Below the pieces are notes generated by a model. It ran no database searches, was not told the origin of the DNA, and saw only the letters and a program-made list of their open reading frames with translations. Below, piece after piece: positions 15,410 to 24,150 of a DNA stretch of 64,000 nt (the first letter of the stretch is position 1; each line of letters opens with the position of its first letter). This stretch comes from Acuticoccus sp039034015 (GTDB lineage Bacteria; Pseudomonadota; Alphaproteobacteria; Rhizobiales; Amorphaceae), in NCBI GenBank assembly GCA_039034015.1, contig JBCCBM010000004.1:124001-188000 (forward strand). Reading direction: 5' to 3'. A program made the translations under genes and the position numbers.

Positions 15410-16561
15410 ATGGATCGGTCGAATATTCGCGCGGCCGTGATTGGGACGGGGTTCATCGGCGGCGTCCATGTGGCCTCGCTGCGGCGCCTTGGGGTGACGG
15501 TGGCGGGGGTTTTGGGCTCCTCGCCTGAGAGGGGTGTGGCGGGCGCCGCGGCCCACGGGGTGGCGCACGCCTACCCGTCGCTGGAGGCGCTGCTTGCGGA
15601 TGGGTCGGTGGATGTGGTGCACGTGACCTCGCCGAACCACGCCCACTTTGAGCAAGTGAAAGCCATCATCGCCGCAGGCAAACACGTGGTCTGTGAAAAG
15701 CCGCTTGCCATGACGAGCAAGCAGTCGGCCCAGATGGCAAGTTTGGCGCGGGCCTCAGGCAAGATTTGCGCGGTATGTTACAATATTCGCTTCTACCCGC
15801 TCAATCAGCAGGCGCATGGGATGGTGGCGGGCGGGGTGCTGGGCGACATTCGCTTCATCACAGGCCATTACCACCAGGATTGGCTGGCAAAACCCACAGA
15901 CTGGAACTGGCGGCTTGAGGCGAAAAAGGGCGGCGCGCTGCGCTCGGTGGGCGACATTGGCACCCACTGGGTGGATCTGACGAGCTTTGTCTCCGGATTG
16001 AAGGCGACCGCGGTGATGGCCGAGCTCACCACCTTTTTGCCCGAGCGGCAGCGGCCGGCGGGCCCGGTGGAAACCTTTGCCAGCGGCGGCGGGGCGAGCG
16101 AGCCGGTCGCCATCGACACCGATGACGCGGCGATGATCATGATCCGCTATGAAGGCGGCGCCCGCGGCGTGATGAGCACCAGTCAAATCAACATGGGGCG
16201 CAAGAATTCGCTGCAGTGGGATCTTGCGGGATCGGTTGCAAGTGCTGCCTGGGATTCTGAAACGCCCGATCATCTGTTTATCGGCCACCGTGACCGGGCC
16301 AACGAGACTTTGATGCGCGACTTCACGCTGATGAACTCTGTGGGGGTGGCGGCCGCGAGCCTGCCGCCCGGCCACGTGGAGGGGTTTGCCGACAGCTTCT
16401 TCAGCTTTTTCCGCGCCGTCTATGCCGACGTGATGGCCGGCGGGCGGCAAGAGGCGTCCACCTGGGCAACCTTTGACGACGGGCACTATGAGATGCAGTT
16501 TTGCGATGCTGTTCTCAAGTCATCGCAAGAAAACCGCTGGGTTGACTTGAGCGACATCTGA
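15410..16561 (+). CDS. Gfo/Idh/MocA-family dehydrogenase (1)
   Basis: A 383-residue NAD(P)-dependent oxidoreductase of the glucose-fructose oxidoreductase / inositol dehydrogenase / MocA family. It has a Rossmann start (AAVIGTGFIGGVH), the conserved EKPLAM segment at CEKPLAMTSKQ, and the active-site region SVGDIGTHWVDL. The family oxidises ring hydroxyls of sugars and inositols; MocA acts in rhizopine use. It is followed 12 bases later by a TIM-barrel isomerase. The ATG at 15410 is chosen; TTG 15398 and GTG 15407 are in frame just upstream. Confidence 0.9.
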   Translation: MDRSNIRAAVIGTGFIGGVHVASLRRLGVTVAGVLGSSPERGVAGAAAHGVAHAYPSLEALLADGSVDVVHVTSPNHAHFEQVKAIIAAGKHVVCEKPLAMTSKQSAQMASLARASGKICAVCYNIRFYPLNQQAHGMVAGGVLGDIRFITGHYHQDWLAKPTDWNWRLEAKKGGALRSVGDIGTHWVDLTSFVSGLKATAVMAELTTFLPERQRPAGPVETFASGGGASEPVAIDTDDAAMIMIRYEGGARGVMSTSQINMGRKNSLQWDLAGSVASAAWDSETPDHLFIGHRDRANETLMRDFTLMNSVGVAAASLPPGHVEGFADSFFSFFRAVYADVMAGGRQEASTWATFDDGHYEMQFCDAVLKSSQENRWVDLSDI

Positions 16562-16573
16562 CAGGGGATCTTC

Positions 16574-17488
16574 ATGAAACTTGGCTTTTTGACCGCCCCT
16601 TTTGAGGACACCCCCCTTGAGGCGGTGGCCGCTTGGGCGGGCGGAAACGGCTTTTCGGCACTTGAGGTGGCCTGTTGGCCCGCGTCCGGCGGCGAGAAGC
16701 GGCGCTATGCCGGCACCAGCCACATCAACGTGGACGGGCTCACCAAAGAAACTGGCGCATCCATCATCGGCATGCTCGAAGGGCATGGCGTCACGATTTC
16801 GGGCCTTGGATACTATCCAAACCCGCTGCACGCGGATGCGGCGCACCGTGACGAGGTGATCGCCCATCTCAAGATGGTCATCACCGCGGCGGGGACCATG
16901 GGCATTGGTGTCGTCAACACGTTTTTGGGGGGCGATAAGACGCTCAACGTTGATGACAACTGGCGCCGCGCGCAGGAGATCTTTGCGCCGATCGTCTCCC
17001 ACGCGAAAGACAGCGGCGTTCGGCTGTGCTTTGAAAACTGCCCGATGATCTTTAGCCACGACGAGTGGCCGGGCGGGCATAATATTGCCTACAGCCCAAA
17101 AATTTGGCGCCGCATCTTTGAAGAGTGGGGCGACGCGGTGGGGATGAACTTTGATCCGTCCCACCTCATCTGGCAGTTTATCGACCAGACGCGCTTCATC
17201 AAAGAGTTCGGGCCGCACATGGCGCATGTGCACGCCAAGGACGTGATGGTCGATCGCGACGGGCTTTATGAGAACGGCGTCATGTCCACCGGCATGGGCT
17301 GGCAGGTGCCGCGGCTTTGCGGCCTTGGCGATGTGGACTGGTCTGACTTCTTCTCCGGTCTTTACCGGGTGGGCTATGATGGCCCCATCATCATCGAGCA
17401 CGAAGACCGCGTGTTTGAAGGAACGGACGAGAAGGTGAAGCGCGGCTTCCTGCTCGCCCGCGACGTTTTACAACCGTACATCAAGTAA
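16574..17488 (+). CDS. Xylose-isomerase-like TIM-barrel sugar isomerase/epimerase (IolE/MocC group)
   Basis: A 304-residue AP-endonuclease-2-family TIM barrel. Metal-binding residues are visible in order: CFENCPM (Glu), MNFDPSHL (Asp/His), HVHAKD (His) and IIIEHED (Glu). Relatives include inosose dehydratase IolE and the rhizopine protein MocC, and various ketose 3-epimerases. Placement between a MocA-type dehydrogenase and an importer fits a keto-cyclitol or keto-sugar substrate. The start has an RBS (AGGGGATC) six bases upstream. Confidence 0.85.
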   Translation: MKLGFLTAPFEDTPLEAVAAWAGGNGFSALEVACWPASGGEKRRYAGTSHINVDGLTKETGASIIGMLEGHGVTISGLGYYPNPLHADAAHRDEVIAHLKMVITAAGTMGIGVVNTFLGGDKTLNVDDNWRRAQEIFAPIVSHAKDSGVRLCFENCPMIFSHDEWPGGHNIAYSPKIWRRIFEEWGDAVGMNFDPSHLIWQFIDQTRFIKEFGPHMAHVHAKDVMVDRDGLYENGVMSTGMGWQVPRLCGLGDVDWSDFFSGLYRVGYDGPIIIEHEDRVFEGTDEKVKRGFLLARDVLQPYIK

Positions 17489-17504
17489 AAAACGGGAGGA
17501 CACT

Positions 17505-18530
17505 ATGAAATCACTTCTCTCCACCACGGCCGCCATCGCGCTGGCGCTCAGCTTTACGCCAGCGCATGCGGCGGATGATGGCTATACCATCGGCGTCTCG
17601 AACGCCGTGCAGGGCAACGGTTGGCGCGAGCAGATGATCTGCGCCATGCGCGCCCAGGCCGCCGCGGAAGGGGTCGAAAACTTGATCGTTGCCCACCGCA
17701 ACACAGATTCGGCCGGCCAGCTGGAAGATCTCAACAACCTGATCGAGGCGGGCGTTGATGCCATTGTCCTCAATCCGTCCAACCCAGACGCGCTGAATTC
17801 TGCGCTGGAATCGGCCATGGAAGCCGGCATTGTCGTGGTTGCCGTGGACGCGGGCGTGACGGCGGAGGGTGCGTACATCCTCTCCAATAACCAAGAAGAG
17901 TATGCGTATTTGGGGGCAAAGTGGCTGTTTGAGCAGCTCGATGGCTCCGGCGACGTGGTTTATATGCGCGGGATCGCGGGTGTTTCGGCCGACACTGATC
18001 GGGACAATGGGTTTAAGCGCGCGCTTGCTGAATTCCCGGGCATCAACGTTGTGCATGAAGTGTTCACCGGCTGGCAGCAAGACCAGGGCAAACAACAAAT
18101 GTTTGACTTCCTGGCGACCGGCATCCCCTTTGACGGGGTGTGGACGTCGGGCATCGACAACGTGATCGTCGATGCGTTTGTGGAATCGGGCGCGCCGCTG
18201 GTCCCCATCGTGGGCGCGGACAATGCGGGGTTTGTCCAGTATCTGTCTGAAGTTGATGGGCTTTCGGGCGCTGCGGTCACCAACCCGGGCTCGGTCGGCG
18301 GGGCAGGCATTGCCCTCGCGCTCGACATTTTGAAAGGCGAGGCGCCGGCGGAGACGACGGTGCTGGTGGACCCAGTCCTCTGGGAAAACACCACCGAGGA
18401 CGGGCGCGCGACCATCGCGGCGGCGCAAAACCCCAACCTTGATCCGGAATGGCCGGTGTCGGTCACCGTGCCCGGTTGGACAGACTATTCGATGGACGAC
18501 ATCATCGCCTGCAAAGGCCCTGGCGAGTAA
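17505..18530 (+). CDS. Periplasmic sugar-binding protein (system 2)
   Basis: A 341-residue binding protein with a signal peptide (MKSLLSTTAAIALALSFTPAHA). The body of the Peripla_BP_4 type follows: TIGVSNAVQGNGWREQMICAMR, VDAIVLNPSNPDALN, AVDAGV, and in lobe 2 FDGVWTSGIDNV. The N-terminal SNAVQGNGWREQM pattern is seen in rhamnose/inositol-like importers. An RBS (GGGAGGAC) lies just upstream. The next genes are its ATPase and two permeases. The ligand is not determinable by eye. Confidence 0.88.
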   Translation: MKSLLSTTAAIALALSFTPAHAADDGYTIGVSNAVQGNGWREQMICAMRAQAAAEGVENLIVAHRNTDSAGQLEDLNNLIEAGVDAIVLNPSNPDALNSALESAMEAGIVVVAVDAGVTAEGAYILSNNQEEYAYLGAKWLFEQLDGSGDVVYMRGIAGVSADTDRDNGFKRALAEFPGINVVHEVFTGWQQDQGKQQMFDFLATGIPFDGVWTSGIDNVIVDAFVESGAPLVPIVGADNAGFVQYLSEVDGLSGAAVTNPGSVGGAGIALALDILKGEAPAETTVLVDPVLWENTTEDGRATIAAAQNPNLDPEWPVSVTVPGWTDYSMDDIIACKGPGE

Positions 18531-18555
18531 TCGCGCGGGGAGGGCGGAAGAGTTT

Positions 18556-20028
18556 ATGGCAAACACCGTCCTCCTCGATGCAACGGGCGTGCAAAAGTCC
18601 TTCGGGGCGGTGCGCGCCCTCACCGACGCCTCGCTGCAGCTCTCCCGCGGCGAGGTGGTGGCTCTCATGGGCGCCAACGGGGCTGGAAAGTCGACGTTCG
18701 TCAAAATCCTGACCGGCGCCTTAAGACCCGACCATGGCCGCGTTTTGATCCGCGGCGCGGAGGCGCGGGTCGGCAACCCGCGGCAAGCGCGGCGCTCGGG
18801 CCTTGTGCCGGTTTATCAAGAGCCGGCCCTCATCCCCGACCTTGATGTGGCGGACAACTTGCGCCTCGCCGGCACCGCGCCAAAACCCTTCATGCGGTGG
18901 ATGGGCGAGCTTGGGATTGCCGACCTTGCCCTTTCCGACATGATTGGCGACCTGCCGCTCGCCACGCTGCGCATTATTGATCTGGCCCGTGCGCTTGCCA
19001 ACGAGCCGGACGTTTTGCTCCTTGATGAGATGACGGCCGCGCTCCCCACTGACCTTGTGTCGCGGGTCTTAAAAGTGGTGCGGGAACGGGCGGACGCGGG
19101 GATGGGCGTCATCTATGTGTCCCACCGTTTCACCGAGATCTCAGAGCTTTGCGACAGCGCGACCGTCTTGCGCGACGGCAAGACCGTGGGCGAACTCAAG
19201 ATCGCGCCCGGCGTTGAGGAGCGCGCGGTGGAGCTGATGCTCGGCCAAACCATCGACCTTGGCCGGCGCAAAGCGGCCGCCCGGCCCGCGCCCACCGGCA
19301 CGCCGCGCGTTGCGGTCGATCATCTGGCCGCCGAGCCCAAGGTGAGCGATGTCACCTTCGCGCTTCACCCCGGCGAAGTCCTCGGCGTCGTGGCGCTCGA
19401 GGGGCAGGGGCAGGACGAACTTTTCAGCGTTTTGGCGGGGTTTGATGCGCCCACCGGCGGCACAATTGCGGTGGGCGGCGCGCCGGTGCGCTTCTCCCAC
19501 CCCGCGGATGCGATTGCGGCGGGGCTCACCTTCGTGCCGGGCAACCGGGCGGAGGCGCTCCTCTCCCAGCGCTCGGTGCGGGAAAATATTGCGCTCCCGT
19601 TTGCGGCGCGGCCGTCGCGGTGGGGGCCGCTAAAACTGCGCCATGAGCGCGCGCGCGTTGCCCACGCCATCGAGAAATTGCAAATCGACACGCGCGCGCA
19701 AGGGGAGGTCCAGCGCCTCTCGGGCGGCAACCAGCAAAAAGTCACCATCGGCCGCTGGCTCGCAACGGGGGTCGACACGCTTCTTCTGTTTGACCCCACG
19801 CGCGGCATCGATGTGCGCACCAAACGGCAGATTTATCCGCTGGTGCGCGAGCTTGCGGCCGGCGGTGCGTCGGTCCTTTACTATACCTCCGAGCTGGAAG
19901 AAGTCCCGCTCGCCTGCGACCGTGTGATGGTCATCTTCAATGGCCGCGTTGTCGACACGTTTGCCGCCGATGCGGATGAGGCGACCCTGATGCGCGCCGC
20001 GTACGGGCTCACGAAGGCCGCCGCATGA
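18556..20028 (+). CDS. Sugar ABC importer ATPase, double-domain type (system 2)
   Basis: A 490-residue tandem ABC ATPase. Domain 1 has an intact Walker A (GANGAGKST) and Walker B (VLLLDEMTAAL), but its signature is replaced by DLPLATLRIIDLARAL, with no LSGGQ. Domain 2 has a lost P-loop (LEGQGQDEL), as in all RbsA-like proteins, and intact LSGGNQQKVTIGRWL with FDPTRGIDV. The non-canonical signature in domain 1 leaves one composite site unusual. The start at 18556 has an RBS (GGAGGGCGGAAG). It overlaps the next permease by 4 bases. Confidence 0.9.
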   Translation: MANTVLLDATGVQKSFGAVRALTDASLQLSRGEVVALMGANGAGKSTFVKILTGALRPDHGRVLIRGAEARVGNPRQARRSGLVPVYQEPALIPDLDVADNLRLAGTAPKPFMRWMGELGIADLALSDMIGDLPLATLRIIDLARALANEPDVLLLDEMTAALPTDLVSRVLKVVRERADAGMGVIYVSHRFTEISELCDSATVLRDGKTVGELKIAPGVEERAVELMLGQTIDLGRRKAAARPAPTGTPRVAVDHLAAEPKVSDVTFALHPGEVLGVVALEGQGQDELFSVLAGFDAPTGGTIAVGGAPVRFSHPADAIAAGLTFVPGNRAEALLSQRSVRENIALPFAARPSRWGPLKLRHERARVAHAIEKLQIDTRAQGEVQRLSGGNQQKVTIGRWLATGVDTLLLFDPTRGIDVRTKRQIYPLVRELAAGGASVLYYTSELEEVPLACDRVMVIFNGRVVDTFAADADEATLMRAAYGLTKAAA

Positions 20029-20966
20029 GCCTTTCGCTGCGCAAACACGGGTGGGTGCTGGGGCTGGCCGCGCTGTTCCTGGTGCTTTTGGGCGTTGCGA
20101 AGCTCGTCCAGCCCTCCTTTGGGGCGAGCGGGCTCGAAAGCCTTGCCCGCGCCGCGCTCCCGTTCGCGTTTGCAACGGCGGGGATGGCGATTGTGGTGAT
20201 TGTGGGCGGCATCGACCTCTCGGTTGCCTCCATGATGGCGGTGTGCGCCGTCACCGCGGCCGTGTTGATGGAGACGATGGCCGGCGTCCCCGCGATCATC
20301 ATTGTGCTGGCCGTCGGCGCTGCGATGGGGGCGCTCAACGGGGCGCTCATCGTGCTCACCCGCGTGCCGGACATTGTGGTGACCCTTGCGATGCTCTTCG
20401 TGTGGGAGGGGGTGGCGCTTTTGATCCTGACATCGCCCGGCGGGGCGACGGCCGAATGGCTGCAAGACGGGATCGGCGGCTATTTTCTGATTGAGGGGCT
20501 GCCGGTGGCGCTTGTCATCATCGCGGTGGTGGTGGCGGCGGTGTGGGTGCCGGTGCGCCGGTCAACGCTCGGCCTTTCGATTTACGCCACCGGGTCGGAT
20601 GAGACGGCGGCCTTTCGCGCCGGCGTTGCGGTGGGGTGGACGAAGGTCGCCGCCTACGCGCTTTGCGGCCTGTTTTGCGCCTTTGGTGGGCTCAGTCTTG
20701 CCGCGCTCACCGGGATTGGGGAGCCTGTGCCGGGGCCTTATTTGTTGGCCTCGGTGGCGGCGGTGGTGCTTGGCGGTGTGGTGCTTGGCGGCGGGCGCGG
20801 GGGGCTTTTGGGGCCGATTATCGCCGTTTTCATCCTGCGCCTCATCCGCACGATCCTGACGCTTTTGGCGGTGGACCCCAATGTGACCACCATTGTTGAA
20901 GGCACCATCATGGTGGGGGTGGTGATGCTGGGCACCGCGCTCACGCGCAAAGGAACGCGCCGATGA
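20025..20966 (+). CDS. Sugar ABC importer permease A (system 2)
   Basis: A 313-residue BPD_transp_2 permease with about nine hydrophobic helices. The conserved VGGIDLSVASMMAV motif lies near residue 65, and GLLGPIIAVFILRLIRTIL near the end. It overlaps both the ATPase stop and the start of the second permease. Having two different permeases suggests a heterodimeric channel, unlike system 1. Confidence 0.9.
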   Translation: MSLSLRKHGWVLGLAALFLVLLGVAKLVQPSFGASGLESLARAALPFAFATAGMAIVVIVGGIDLSVASMMAVCAVTAAVLMETMAGVPAIIIVLAVGAAMGALNGALIVLTRVPDIVVTLAMLFVWEGVALLILTSPGGATAEWLQDGIGGYFLIEGLPVALVIIAVVVAAVWVPVRRSTLGLSIYATGSDETAAFRAGVAVGWTKVAAYALCGLFCAFGGLSLAALTGIGEPVPGPYLLASVAAVVLGGVVLGGGRGGLLGPIIAVFILRLIRTILTLLAVDPNVTTIVEGTIMVGVVMLGTALTRKGTRR

Positions 20967-21970
20967 GCGTTGCCGACCACACCCCGCCCGCCGTGCGCGT
21001 CGGCCGCTTTTTGGCGGGCAACCCGGTGATCCCGCTCATCCTCTTCCTCCTCCTGATGGTGGGGCTTTTGGAGGTGATGCGGCCTGGCATCGTGATCCCC
21101 CTTCGCGCGGGGCGGGATGGGCTGATTTCCACCTTCTGGCTTGGCAACCTCATCAAGTTTGCAATCCCGCTCGCAATGCTGGCCGCCTGCCAGGTGCTCA
21201 CGATGCTGACGGCGGGCATCGACCTTTCGGTGGGCGTGGTGGCGACCGTTGCCGCCTTTGTCTGTGCCACCTTGAGTGCCAGCCTTGGCGTGGCGCCGGC
21301 AATGGTGATTGCGCTTTTGATCGGGGTTGTGGTCGGCCTCGTAAACGGGGTGGGCGTTGGGCTGGTGCGGGTTCACCCGCTCATCATGACGCTGGGGACC
21401 GGGCTCATCGCCACCGGCTGCCTCCAGGTCTACCAGCGGCTTTTCATCAGCGCGGGGACGGAAATCCCTGGCGTTTTGGTGTGGCTCGGGACAGGGCGCA
21501 CCTTTGGGATGCCGAACGGGCTTTTCCTGTTTGTCCCGTTTGCGATCGCGGTGTTGTGGCTGATGCGCTTTACCGGGTTTGGCCGGCTTCTCTTCGCGCT
21601 CGGCTCCAACGAGCGGGCGGCGCGGCTCTCGGGCGTGCGCTCGTCGGCGGTGTTGATCGCGCTTTATGCGCTGTCGGGGCTGATCGCGGCGCTGGCGGGG
21701 CTGCTTTATCTCGGCATGATCCGCCAGCCGTCGCTCAGCCTTGCCAACCCGCTGTTGTTGCCCTCGGTGGCGGCGGCGGTGATTGGCGGCACCTCGATCT
21801 TCGGCGGGCGGGGGAGTTTTGCGGGCGCCATTGTGGGCGCGCTCATCCTGCGGGTGCTCGACACCATGCTCACCCTTTTGCAAATGCCCCAGGGGGCGCG
21901 GACGGCCCTTTTTGGGGCGATCATCTTGGGTGTCACCGCGCTTTATGTGCGCATCACGGGGTCACGCTAA
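20963..21970 (+). CDS. Sugar ABC importer permease B (system 2)
   Basis: A 335-residue BPD_transp_2 permease, partner of the preceding gene. It has LTAGIDLSVGVVATVAAF near residue 90, then HPLIMTLGTGLIATG and GRGSFAGAIVGALILRVLD. Its N terminus is longer than that of permease A. It overlaps the preceding gene by 4 bases, and its TAA stop shares a base with the next ATG. Confidence 0.9.
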   Translation: MSVADHTPPAVRVGRFLAGNPVIPLILFLLLMVGLLEVMRPGIVIPLRAGRDGLISTFWLGNLIKFAIPLAMLAACQVLTMLTAGIDLSVGVVATVAAFVCATLSASLGVAPAMVIALLIGVVVGLVNGVGVGLVRVHPLIMTLGTGLIATGCLQVYQRLFISAGTEIPGVLVWLGTGRTFGMPNGLFLFVPFAIAVLWLMRFTGFGRLLFALGSNERAARLSGVRSSAVLIALYALSGLIAALAGLLYLGMIRQPSLSLANPLLLPSVAAAVIGGTSIFGGRGSFAGAIVGALILRVLDTMLTLLQMPQGARTALFGAIILGVTALYVRITGSR

Positions 21971-23046
21971 TGGCCAAATTCAAGATCGTCGGCATCAGCT
22001 TTGACCACATGCACATGGGCGACCTGTTGCAGATGGTGGCCGACCACCCGGACGCCGAAATTGCCGCAATTTTCGACCCTTCGCGCGAGGCGATGGAGAC
22101 GGCGATCGAGTCGCACGCGGTTCCTGAGACCCGCGTCTTCACTGACTTTGACGCGGCGATGGCGGCCGGCCCCTACGACCTTGCGATCCTGTGCGCCGCC
22201 ACCGCCGACCATGCCGCCTACACCGCGCGCCTTGCGCCCCACGGCGTGCATCTGTTTGTCGAAAAACCCTTTGCCGCCTCCGCCGCCGATGCGCGGGCGA
22301 TGATCGCCGCGATGGCTGCCACGGGCAAACAAATGGCCATCAACTGGCCGCTGCGCTGGGTGGAGAGCCACGCCACCGCCAAACGCCTCATCGATGAGGG
22401 GCTGATCGGTGACCTTCTGGAAGTCCACTTTTATGATGGGAACCGCGGCCCGCTTTATCATCTGGCCGGCAAAGTTGAGGTGAGCGCGGCGGAGGTGGAG
22501 GCCCAAAAGCCCACGTCCTGGTGGTACAAGGCAGCGTCCGGCGGCGGCGCGCTCATGGATTATATGGGCTATGGCGCGACGCTGGGCACCTGGTTCATGA
22601 ACGGTGAGGCGCCGCTGGAAGTCACCTGCACCATCAACGAAACGCCGGGCGTTGAGGTGGACGAGCACGCCGTCGCCGTCTGCCGCTATGCGCGCGGCCT
22701 CTCCAAGCTGGAAACGCGGTGGGGAACCTTTACAGACCCATGGACGATCCAGCCGCAACCCATCTGCGGGTTCACATTCGTGGGGACCGACGGGACGCTG
22801 TCTTCGCCCGACTATGCCACCCAGCTGACGGCGCAAACCCGCGATCGGCCCGAGCGGCACACCATCCCCGTCGACCCTCTCCCGCCCGGCGAGGGCAACG
22901 GGATCGAGTATGTGCTAAGGTGTCTTGCCCGCGGGGAGCCTGTGGCCGGGCCGCTCTCGCCAGACCTTTGCCTCACCGCCCAGCGGATTGTGGACACGGC
23001 CGCGCAATCGGCGCGCGAGAAGCGCACGCTGGCGCTTTTGCCATGA
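21970..23046 (+). CDS. Gfo/Idh/MocA-family oxidoreductase (2), divergent
   Basis: A 358-residue relative of the Gfo/Idh/MocA family. The EKP motif is present (FVEKPFAAS). The N-terminal nucleotide-binding loop is atypical (FKIVGISFDHMHMGDLL, without GxGxxG), and the active-site region reads GGALMDYMGYGATL instead of DxGxH. It may therefore have a different cofactor mode or substrate from its neighbours. The ATG overlaps the permease stop by one base. Confidence 0.8.
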   Translation: MAKFKIVGISFDHMHMGDLLQMVADHPDAEIAAIFDPSREAMETAIESHAVPETRVFTDFDAAMAAGPYDLAILCAATADHAAYTARLAPHGVHLFVEKPFAASAADARAMIAAMAATGKQMAINWPLRWVESHATAKRLIDEGLIGDLLEVHFYDGNRGPLYHLAGKVEVSAAEVEAQKPTSWWYKAASGGGALMDYMGYGATLGTWFMNGEAPLEVTCTINETPGVEVDEHAVAVCRYARGLSKLETRWGTFTDPWTIQPQPICGFTFVGTDGTLSSPDYATQLTAQTRDRPERHTIPVDPLPPGEGNGIEYVLRCLARGEPVAGPLSPDLCLTAQRIVDTAAQSAREKRTLALLP

Positions 23047-24146
23047 CAGAGACCGACACCTATGCGCTCAAAGCCGCCGCGCTCACCGAGGTCGAGGCGC
23101 CTGCCGCCGCGTATCAGCCGCCGATGCCGCGCGCCTACCGGCCGCGCATTGGCGTGATTGGGACGGGCGGCATTTCGGCAAGCCATCTGGACGCCTACCG
23201 CACCGCGGGTTGGGAGGTGGCCGCGCTCTGGAACCGCACGCGGGAGAAGGCCGAGGCGCGCGCCGCCGAATACTGCCCCAGTGCGCGGATCGAGGACGAT
23301 TGGCAAAGAATGCTGACGGACGGCGAGATCGACGTGATCGATGTGACGCTGCATCCGGAGCATCGCACGCCGATTGTCGAGGCGGCGCTTAAGGCGGGCA
23401 AACATGTCCTCAGCCAAAAGCCGTTTGTGACGGACCTTGATGTGGGCGAGCGGCTGGTGGCGCTGGCGGACGACAAGGGCGTGAAGCTCGCCGTCAACCA
23501 AAACGGCCGCTGGGCGCCGCACTTTGCCTTTATGCGTGAGACGGTGCGGGCGGGGCACATCGGCACGCTCACTTCCGCGCACCTTTCCATCCATTGGGAC
23601 CATGGGTGGACGGCCGGCACGCCATTTGATGCCATTGCCGACCTCATCCTGTTCGACTTTGGCGTCCACTGGTTCGATTTTGTGGCCTCCGTGGTGGGGG
23701 AGCGGGCGGAGCGCGTCTTTGCCACCGCCGCCCGCTCGGCAAGCCAAGCGAACGCCGTGCCGCTTCTCGCCCAGGCGCTCATCGGGCTGGATGGTGGGCA
23801 GGCAAGCCTGGTGTTCGATGGCGCAACGCCCCACGGCCCGCGCGACACCACGACCCTCACCGGCGACAAGGGCACGCTGGTGTCGGACGGGGCAGACCTT
23901 TCGTCCCAAACCGTGACCCTTTCGCGCGCCGGCACCGTCGCGCGGCCGGCTCTCACGGGAGAGTGGTTCAACGATGGCTTTCGCGGCACCATGGGCGCGC
24001 TGCTCTGCGCGATCGAGGACGGTGGCGAGCCCGAAAATGGCGCGCGCGAAAACCTCCTGTCGCTTGCCATGAGTTTTGCGGCTGTTCGCTCCCGCATCAC
24101 GGGCGAGGCGGTTGCGGTGGGGGCCGCGCGGCGGCTTGAGAGCTGA
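23043..24146 (+). CDS. Gfo/Idh/MocA-family oxidoreductase (3)
   Basis: A 367-residue dehydrogenase-like protein. After a 35-residue lead it has RIGVIGTGGISASHLDAY (nucleotide binding), then QKP in place of the usual EKP (LSQKPFVTD), and a FDFGVHWFDF active-site segment. The EKP-to-QKP change is found in some subgroups, so it is not evidence of inactivity. Its ATG overlaps the previous stop (ATGA). Confidence 0.85.
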   Translation: MTETDTYALKAAALTEVEAPAAAYQPPMPRAYRPRIGVIGTGGISASHLDAYRTAGWEVAALWNRTREKAEARAAEYCPSARIEDDWQRMLTDGEIDVIDVTLHPEHRTPIVEAALKAGKHVLSQKPFVTDLDVGERLVALADDKGVKLAVNQNGRWAPHFAFMRETVRAGHIGTLTSAHLSIHWDHGWTAGTPFDAIADLILFDFGVHWFDFVASVVGERAERVFATAARSASQANAVPLLAQALIGLDGGQASLVFDGATPHGPRDTTTLTGDKGTLVSDGADLSSQTVTLSRAGTVARPALTGEWFNDGFRGTMGALLCAIEDGGEPENGARENLLSLAMSFAAVRSRITGEAVAVGAARRLES

Positions 24147-24150
24147 GGCG

